Source: a virus
Reading direction: 5' to 3' (one strand)
Virus record (IMG/VR): IMGVR_UViG_3300036770_005654
Coordinates: 1-64,000 of that record
DNA length: 64,000 nucleotides
Position numbers and translations under genes: made by a program. A model generated the notes under the pieces. It made no database searches and was not told where the DNA came from. It saw only the letters and a list, made by a program, of their open reading frames with translations. Of this stretch, positions 59,007-64,000 are shown in pieces (the first letter of the stretch is position 1; the number at the start of each line of letters is the position of its first letter).

Positions 59007-59876
59007 ATGAAGACAGAAGAATTTAAAGCTACTATTAATAATGAGGAAAAAACTTTTTTGGTAAGATCTCCATCTTTACAAGATCAAAGAGAAGCTCAAA
59101 AAGTTTATAATAGAGCTTTTACAGACGCTATCAAAAGTAATAGCGTTGTTAGAGCCAAGATGGATGATGTATTAGAAGAACAAGGATTATGGAATAAAGA
59201 AAAACAAGCTAAATATACAGAACTTCAAGAAGAACTACTAGCAGGAGAAAAAAAGCTAGCAAAAGGAGGTTTTTCAATAACAGAAGCTAAAAAACTTGCT
59301 CTAAAAATGAGAGATATTAGAGCAGATCTCAGAGATTTGATCAGTGTGCGTACAAGTTTAGATAATCATAGTGCGGAAGGTCAAGCAGATAATGCTAGAT
59401 TTAATTATTTAGTTAGCGTTTGTGTGGTGTATAAAGATAATGAAAAACCATACTTTAAAGATCTTGAAGATTACATGGATCGTGCAACAGATCCTGTGGC
59501 TTTGAGCGGAGCGCAAAAACTTGCTAACTTAATTTATGGTTTAGATAATAATTATGAGAAAAATTTACCCGAAAATAAATTTTTGAAAAAATATAAATTT
59601 GTAAATGATGATTTGAGATTTATAGATAAGAATGGCAGAACAGTAGATAGCGAAGGAAGATTGGTAGATAGTAAAGGTAGATATATTGATACTGATGGTA
59701 ACTATGTAGATAAAGATGGTAACAGAGTAGATGCAGACGGAGAGTATGTTTTTGACACACAACCATTCTTAGACGATAATGGTGTTCCTATTGTGGTAGA
59801 AGAGGATAAGAAACCAAATGAAACACAACCACAGCCACCAGAACCCACAGTTGCAACAAATACGGTTGTTTCATAA
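59007..59876 (+). CDS. Putative tail assembly chaperone with heptapeptide repeat tail
   Basis: A 289-residue protein. Residues 1-200 are helical and acidic-basic mixed (QDQREAQKVYNRAF, LQEELLAGEKKLAKGG) and resemble tail assembly chaperones by position just before the tape measure. Residues 204-245 are six tandem heptapeptides of the form [RN]-x-[VI]-D-x-x-G (RFIDKNG, RTVDSEG, RLVDSKG, RYIDTDG, NYVDKDG, NRVDADG). The DxDG-like cores could bind calcium. The end is Pro/Glu/Thr-rich. An AAGGA site lies before the ATG. It is followed by a hairpin and then the tape measure gene. Confidence 0.55.
   Translation: MKTEEFKATINNEEKTFLVRSPSLQDQREAQKVYNRAFTDAIKSNSVVRAKMDDVLEEQGLWNKEKQAKYTELQEELLAGEKKLAKGGFSITEAKKLALKMRDIRADLRDLISVRTSLDNHSAEGQADNARFNYLVSVCVVYKDNEKPYFKDLEDYMDRATDPVALSGAQKLANLIYGLDNNYEKNLPENKFLKKYKFVNDDLRFIDKNGRTVDSEGRLVDSKGRYIDTDGNYVDKDGNRVDADGEYVFDTQPFLDDNGVPIVVEEDKKPNETQPQPPEPTVATNTVVS
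59616..59741 (+). repeat. 21-bp coding tandem repeat, six units
   Basis: Six degenerate 21-bp units encoding the heptapeptide [RN]x[VI]DxxG. The DNA units differ at many third positions while the peptide pattern is held, which suggests selection at protein level. Unit number could change by slippage. Confidence 0.7.
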
Positions 59877-59904
59877 AAATATCTTTACTGATTTTTCTAT
59901 ATAT

Positions 59905-59945
59905 AGCGCCATACTAATAGTTGTTAGTGTGGCGTTATTATTTTA
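59905..59945 (+). terminator. Strong hairpin just before the tape measure gene
   Basis: A stem of 11 core pairs with one G-T (59907-59917 with 59924-59934), two weaker outer pairs and loop TAGTTG, followed by the T-rich stretch ATTATTTTAAT. It lies only 13 bp before the tape measure ATG, leaving no room for a new promoter, so it probably acts as a partial terminator or RNA-processing site that lowers tape measure expression. Confidence 0.6.
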
Positions 59946-59958
59946 ATAAGGACGATCT

Positions 59959-62900
59959 ATGGCAAAAGGTTTTAATCTTACGGCCGAAATTAATTTAAGA
60001 GGACCATCCAATATTAGACAAGTTGTCTCTGATATTAGAAGACAACTTGGTACTATAGACACAAATATTAATGTGACTCTTAATGCTCAAACAAATAAGC
60101 AAATATCTACTCTAGATAGAAGTTTTAAAACGTTTAATAATACTTTGTCTCAAACTAGGGCATTAAGTGATTCTACAGCAAGATCATTAAGTCAATTAGG
60201 AAATGCAGCAAAAACCCTAAGTTCATCTTTACAGACCATTCCTCAGACTATGACGCAAATATCTCAAGCCGCAACAAAAGTGGCGACAGATAATAATAAA
60301 GCTAAAGTAGCTACTCAACAAATGTCAACAGAATTTGCTGAATTTGGAAGACAATCAGCATTGGCAGTAAGAAGATTTGCCGCATTTGCTACTGTAACCG
60401 GTGTTATATTCAAAGTTTCAAATGCTATTAATACTGCTACTAAAGATTTTGTGGATTTTAATAAAGCTCTTGTGCAAGTTGCTCAGGTAACAGATGCCCC
60501 GGTCTCCTCTCTTGATTTTTTGGTGAATAATATAACATCTTTATCCACTAAATTGGGAGTAGCATCCAAAGATCTAATAGAGGTTTCTAGAACTCTAAGC
60601 CAGGCAGGATTATCTGCAAAAGATACTTCGGCAGCATTAGAAGCATTGGCGCTGAGTACATTAGCTCCGTCTTTTGATGATCTCAATAATACTGTAGAAG
60701 GTAGTATTGCATTAATGAGACAGTTTAGTATAGGGGCCGGAGATCTTGGAAGCGCATTAGGTAGTATCAATGCTGTTGCCGCTAAGTTTGCTGTAGAAGC
60801 CGGAGATATAGTTACGGCCATTCAGCGTACTGGTGGTGTGTTTGCAAATGCAAGTAAAGGAGTTAGCGAAGGTACGGATGCTCTAAATGAATTTATTGCT
60901 GTTTTTACTAGTGTTCGTGCTACAACACGCGAAAGTGCTGAAACTATCGCTACTGGCTTAAGAACTATTTTTACTCGAATCCAAAGAGAAGAGACAATAA
61001 ATGCTTTAAAGGGATACGGAGTAGCTCTTACTGATCTAGAAGGCAAATTCGTTGGACCATATGAGGCTGTTCGTAGACTAGCTCAGGGACTAAGTCAACT
61101 AGATCCAAGAGAAATTAGATTTAGTAGAATTGTGGAAGAGCTAGGCGGTTTTCGCCAAATTGGTAAAGTTATCCCACTTATTCAACAGTTCTCTACTGCG
61201 CAACAAGCGTTGTCTGTTGCTCAAAGAGGATCTAGCTCTTTAGCTAGAGATGCTGTAACAGCACAATTAAGTTTAGCTAATCAAATAACTAAAGTAAGAG
61301 AAGAATTTACTGCATTAATCAGATCTATAGGACAAACAGAAGGATTTAGAGATATTGTAAGATTAACTTTGGATCTTACTAGTAATTTAATAAGAATAGC
61401 AGATGCGGCCAAGGGTGCTTTGCCAGCACTAACAGCCATATTTGCTATAAAGGGTTTTCAGGCATTAACTCAATTTGGTACTGGATTTTTAAGTGGAATA
61501 CGTAGAGGCAATAATAGAGGATTATCTACTGGCGGTAAAGTACTATCATTTTCTCAAGGAGGAACCGTTCCCGGTAGCGGAAGAGGAGATAAAGTACCAG
61601 CTTTATTAGAACCGGGCGAAGTTGTAATGAGTAATCGGGCTGTTAGACAGTATGGTAGAGGTAATTTAGTAAGAATGAATAAGTATGCTGATGGCGGATT
61701 ACAGTATAATCAAAAAGAATCTACAGTAAGGGCTCATGCTATAGATCCAAAGAGATATGGTAGTAAAATAACTAAAAAAGAATATCTGGCACTATCTGGT
61801 AAGCGTAGTATCGGTAAAAAAATACAAAGCATTATTAATGGACGAGATTTAGAAGTTATTCCAAACTTTACAATAGCTTTGCCAGAATCTTTTAATAGAG
61901 CAATGAGAAGAGGTGGTTCTGGAAAAATACCTTTACCAGAATTTAAAAAGGCTCTTGATTCGCCATACTTATTATACGGTTCTAATGCAGAAAAGCTTAG
62001 TGGTAGAACTAAACGACAAGGTATCGGCAATATTCCTGCTAAAACAGTACAAGAAATTAGAAAGGCTTTCAAAGCAGAGGTGGATAGAACAGCCGAACCA
62101 CCTGCACCAGGATATATTAGTAGAGATGAGCAAATTTATAGATTCGCTGATATCGCTAAAAGCATATTAACTAGAGAAAAATTATGGAAATCAAGACCGC
62201 TGGAAATAATGTCTAGATCTTCCACTAGTACTGGAGGTACTCAATCCAGAGATTTTGTTCCAAAAATGATTGCACAACAATTTAAACCATTTAAGAATGG
62301 TGGAATTGCTAGTCGTCAAATTGGATATATAGATTATGATGTTATAGCTAATCCAGCTAATGAAGCGGTAGTATCTAAAGGAATGGAAGCTACCGGAGTA
62401 ACCGGCCCAAGATTATATGCTGATTACTTAACAAATCTTGCTGTTAAGCGTCGCAAAGAAGCCGGATTAGAAAAACTGCGAGCAATCTATGGAGTTGCCG
62501 GAGCAGGAAAAACTACACTTGCTCGAGGACAAGGCACAGACAAAGCATCATTAAGAGAAACAACAAGATTTCCAATATTAAGTCCAGAAGATATAAATAA
62601 AGCCAGTGAGGTTATAGTATTAAGTAGTAGTGTATCTCAGAAAAAACTTGACGAAATATTTAGTAATGTTGATAGAGCATATACTCTTAGCACAACAACA
62701 GCATCAGAAAAAGAAAGAATTAAATCTCAACGGGAGTCAAGAGATACTACAGGAATAGGATTAGAAGGAAGAAAACCCGGTGGTACAATTGGTATAGAAA
62801 ACGATACTGCAATTAGCGAAGCTTTATTATCAGATAGATTGGGTAAAAAATCTGTAGTATTAGGACGCTCATCTAGTGGCAAACTAAGACGAAAAACCGG

Positions 62901-64000
62901 AAATGAATTAGTAGAAGTTGTTAAGAAAAAAATAGGAGTAGCTTGGGGAGGTTTTGCTCCTATGACATTAGGTCACGAAAGTATTGTTGATAGTGCAAAA
63001 GCTATGGGTATAAGTCCAGAGGACTTCTTGTATATCGTTGGTAGTAATGAGGCAATCAAACTTGGAGACGCATCTTCGTATAGAACAGCAATTTTTAATC
63101 AAGACTCACGAGTACTATTAGCAAAAGCTGGTGCAGGAGCAAAAGGAGCAACAGTTTTACCAAAAGAAAAAGGATTCGAAATACCTTTAGGATTTGATAT
63201 AGGAGAATCTGGTGCTGATAGAAGAAAAGTATTATTACCAGGATCCGGTAGCGTTGCTTTTGTTGGCGACGAAAAATCAGAAGAAATATTACAAAAATAT
63301 AGAGATGCTGGCTACAAAACAAAATCCATAGGACGTATGGGCGATATTAGTGGAACAATGGTTCGAGATCTTATATCTCAGGGTAATTTAGGAGAACTAC
63401 AAAAAGTATTAAGTCCTAATGTTTATGAACTTATTAGTAATAATATTGGACGTATTCAAAATCGTGCTAATATTTTACCCAGTTTGATAGAACAAGTACA
63501 ACAAAGTCAAGCAGTTAAGTTAGCTGACGTTGAAAAACAAATAAAAAGTGTTGGTATTAGCAGAATTGATCAAAAGAAAATGAGCGATCCAGAATATGCC
63601 GCTAAGGCGGAGGCTTTATTAGAATTAAGAGCTCTTAGAGATAAAATTAAAAGCTCAGGATCATTTGAGCCATACAAACTATTAGATAGGTTAGCAGCCG
63701 ATCAACCAGAAAAGTACGGCTTAGACTTTACATTATCTAAACAAACCGAACCAAAACCAATAAGAACTGTTGGTCAACGACAAACTGCTAGTTTAGGAGG
63801 ATTAATTCAAAAATTAGCCGAAGGTGGAACAGTAGAAAGTATCGCTGCTAGAGATCAAAAATCTATTGAAGCTGTAGTGCTGGAACAATTGTCCAGCTTT
63901 GGAAATGCTAGTGGAGTTAAAAAAATATTAGGATTAGGAGCAGGAGACAGAGAGGCTAGCGCCATATTAAATGCTGGTAATATTAAAGCTGGTAAAAATA
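59959..64000 (+). CDS. Tape measure protein (partial) with embedded P-loop and nucleotidyltransferase domains
   Basis: 1,347 residues are visible and the frame is still open at the window end. The N-terminal 120 residues are helical. Hydrophobic helices lie at 135-154 and 484-504, and the tape-measure motif GGTVPGSGRGDKVPALLEPGE followed by VVMSNRAV starts at 534. From about 838 to 985 there is a P-loop segment (Walker A GVAGAGKT, 845-852). From about 990 to 1145 there is a cytidylyltransferase-like domain: GGFAPMTLGH (997-1006), with the T-x-G-H form also seen in CoaD, and ISGTMVR (1130-1136), the second nucleotide-binding signature. Expected role: sets tail length and passes into the host; the enzyme domains could act there. 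AAGGA lies 8 nt before the ATG. The kinase-then-transferase order is the reverse of NadR. Confidence 0.85.
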   Translation, partial: MAKGFNLTAEINLRGPSNIRQVVSDIRRQLGTIDTNINVTLNAQTNKQISTLDRSFKTFNNTLSQTRALSDSTARSLSQLGNAAKTLSSSLQTIPQTMTQISQAATKVATDNNKAKVATQQMSTEFAEFGRQSALAVRRFAAFATVTGVIFKVSNAINTATKDFVDFNKALVQVAQVTDAPVSSLDFLVNNITSLSTKLGVASKDLIEVSRTLSQAGLSAKDTSAALEALALSTLAPSFDDLNNTVEGSIALMRQFSIGAGDLGSALGSINAVAAKFAVEAGDIVTAIQRTGGVFANASKGVSEGTDALNEFIAVFTSVRATTRESAETIATGLRTIFTRIQREETINALKGYGVALTDLEGKFVGPYEAVRRLAQGLSQLDPREIRFSRIVEELGGFRQIGKVIPLIQQFSTAQQALSVAQRGSSSLARDAVTAQLSLANQITKVREEFTALIRSIGQTEGFRDIVRLTLDLTSNLIRIADAAKGALPALTAIFAIKGFQALTQFGTGFLSGIRRGNNRGLSTGGKVLSFSQGGTVPGSGRGDKVPALLEPGEVVMSNRAVRQYGRGNLVRMNKYADGGLQYNQKESTVRAHAIDPKRYGSKITKKEYLALSGKRSIGKKIQSIINGRDLEVIPNFTIALPESFNRAMRRGGSGKIPLPEFKKALDSPYLLYGSNAEKLSGRTKRQGIGNIPAKTVQEIRKAFKAEVDRTAEPPAPGYISRDEQIYRFADIAKSILTREKLWKSRPLEIMSRSSTSTGGTQSRDFVPKMIAQQFKPFKNGGIASRQIGYIDYDVIANPANEAVVSKGMEATGVTGPRLYADYLTNLAVKRRKEAGLEKLRAIYGVAGAGKTTLARGQGTDKASLRETTRFPILSPEDINKASEVIVLSSSVSQKKLDEIFSNVDRAYTLSTTTASEKERIKSQRESRDTTGIGLEGRKPGGTIGIENDTAISEALLSDRLGKKSVVLGRSSSGKLRRKTGNELVEVVKKKIGVAWGGFAPMTLGHESIVDSAKAMGISPEDFLYIVGSNEAIKLGDASSYRTAIFNQDSRVLLAKAGAGAKGATVLPKEKGFEIPLGFDIGESGADRRKVLLPGSGSVAFVGDEKSEEILQKYRDAGYKTKSIGRMGDISGTMVRDLISQGNLGELQKVLSPNVYELISNNIGRIQNRANILPSLIEQVQQSQAVKLADVEKQIKSVGISRIDQKKMSDPEYAAKAEALLELRALRDKIKSSGSFEPYKLLDRLAADQPEKYGLDFTLSKQTEPKPIRTVGQRQTASLGGLIQKLAEGGTVESIAARDQKSIEAVVLEQLSSFGNASGVKKILGLGAGDREASAILNAGNIKAGKN

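Noticed and set aside
1-64000. tRNA genes
   Set aside because: Gaps between genes are short and none shows a cloverleaf with a TTCRANNC-type T-loop on either strand by eye.

Overview
The window is part of the genome of a large tailed double-stranded DNA phage (Caudoviricetes). Recognisable landmarks are the large terminase (TerL), portal, prohead protease-scaffold, HK97-type major capsid protein, neck genes, a probable tail tube and a very long tape measure protein. The virus is probably a siphovirus, because no tail sheath or contractile baseplate gene is visible. Most of the window is strongly AT-rich, tightly packed and transcribed rightward, with many ATGA-type stop/start overlaps. The host cannot be named. 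The many FN3, LamG, LCCL, discoidin, YHYH and cysteine-rich modules point to a host with an elaborate cell surface.

Layout. 1-1.3 kb: a compositionally distinct, more GC-rich block with three tiny leftward genes that share a purine-rich leader. It is framed by two copies, 1,070 bp apart, of a roughly 140-bp intergenic element with short iterons. 1.37-2.8 kb: leftward GIY-YIG/HNH endonuclease and a small AT-hook DNA-binding protein. 2.88-8.2 kb: sigma-like factor, possible small terminase, GDP-mannose dehydratase, HNH nuclease, ERCC4-type nuclease and TerL, mostly overlapping. 8.2-13.5 kb: portal, protease-scaffold with a probable nested scaffold start, decoration protein, major capsid protein, terminator. 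13.6-28.4 kb: first adhesin block of tail fibres, an FN3/LCCL/discoidin protein and three tandem cysteine-rich paralogues. 28.45-30.63 kb: leftward sulfotransferase and HAD-domain pair. 30.7-32.3 kb: a CxC-motif protein, a probable neck protein and a small paralogue of a gene at 13.6 kb. 32.3-54.4 kb: second adhesin block, including a 4,465-residue protein, collagen-like, LamG and YHYH proteins, and an FN3 cassette lying in antisense. 54.4-59.9 kb: neck/completion genes, probable tail tube and candidate tail-assembly chaperones. 59.96 kb to the end: tape measure protein, still open at the window edge.

How the genes work together. The sigma-like factor may direct late transcription. The terminases with HNH (and perhaps ERCC4) nucleases would package DNA through the portal into capsids matured by the protease-scaffold. 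About 40 kb of adhesin genes separates the capsid genes from the tail genes and would equip the particle for varied surface receptors. GDP-mannose dehydratase, sulfotransferase and the HAD protein suggest modification of sugars or surface glycans.

Most notable points: (1) the tape measure protein carries an embedded P-loop domain followed by a cytidylyltransferase-like nucleotidyltransferase domain; (2) the antisense FN3 cassette at 48.4-49.6 kb looks like an invertible or formerly inverted fibre module, because a short inverted repeat would exchange C-termini in frame in both directions; (3) an LCCL-like domain appears to be inserted inside an FN3 domain; (4) the protease-scaffold gene has an in-frame internal start with the same ribosome binding site as its neighbours.
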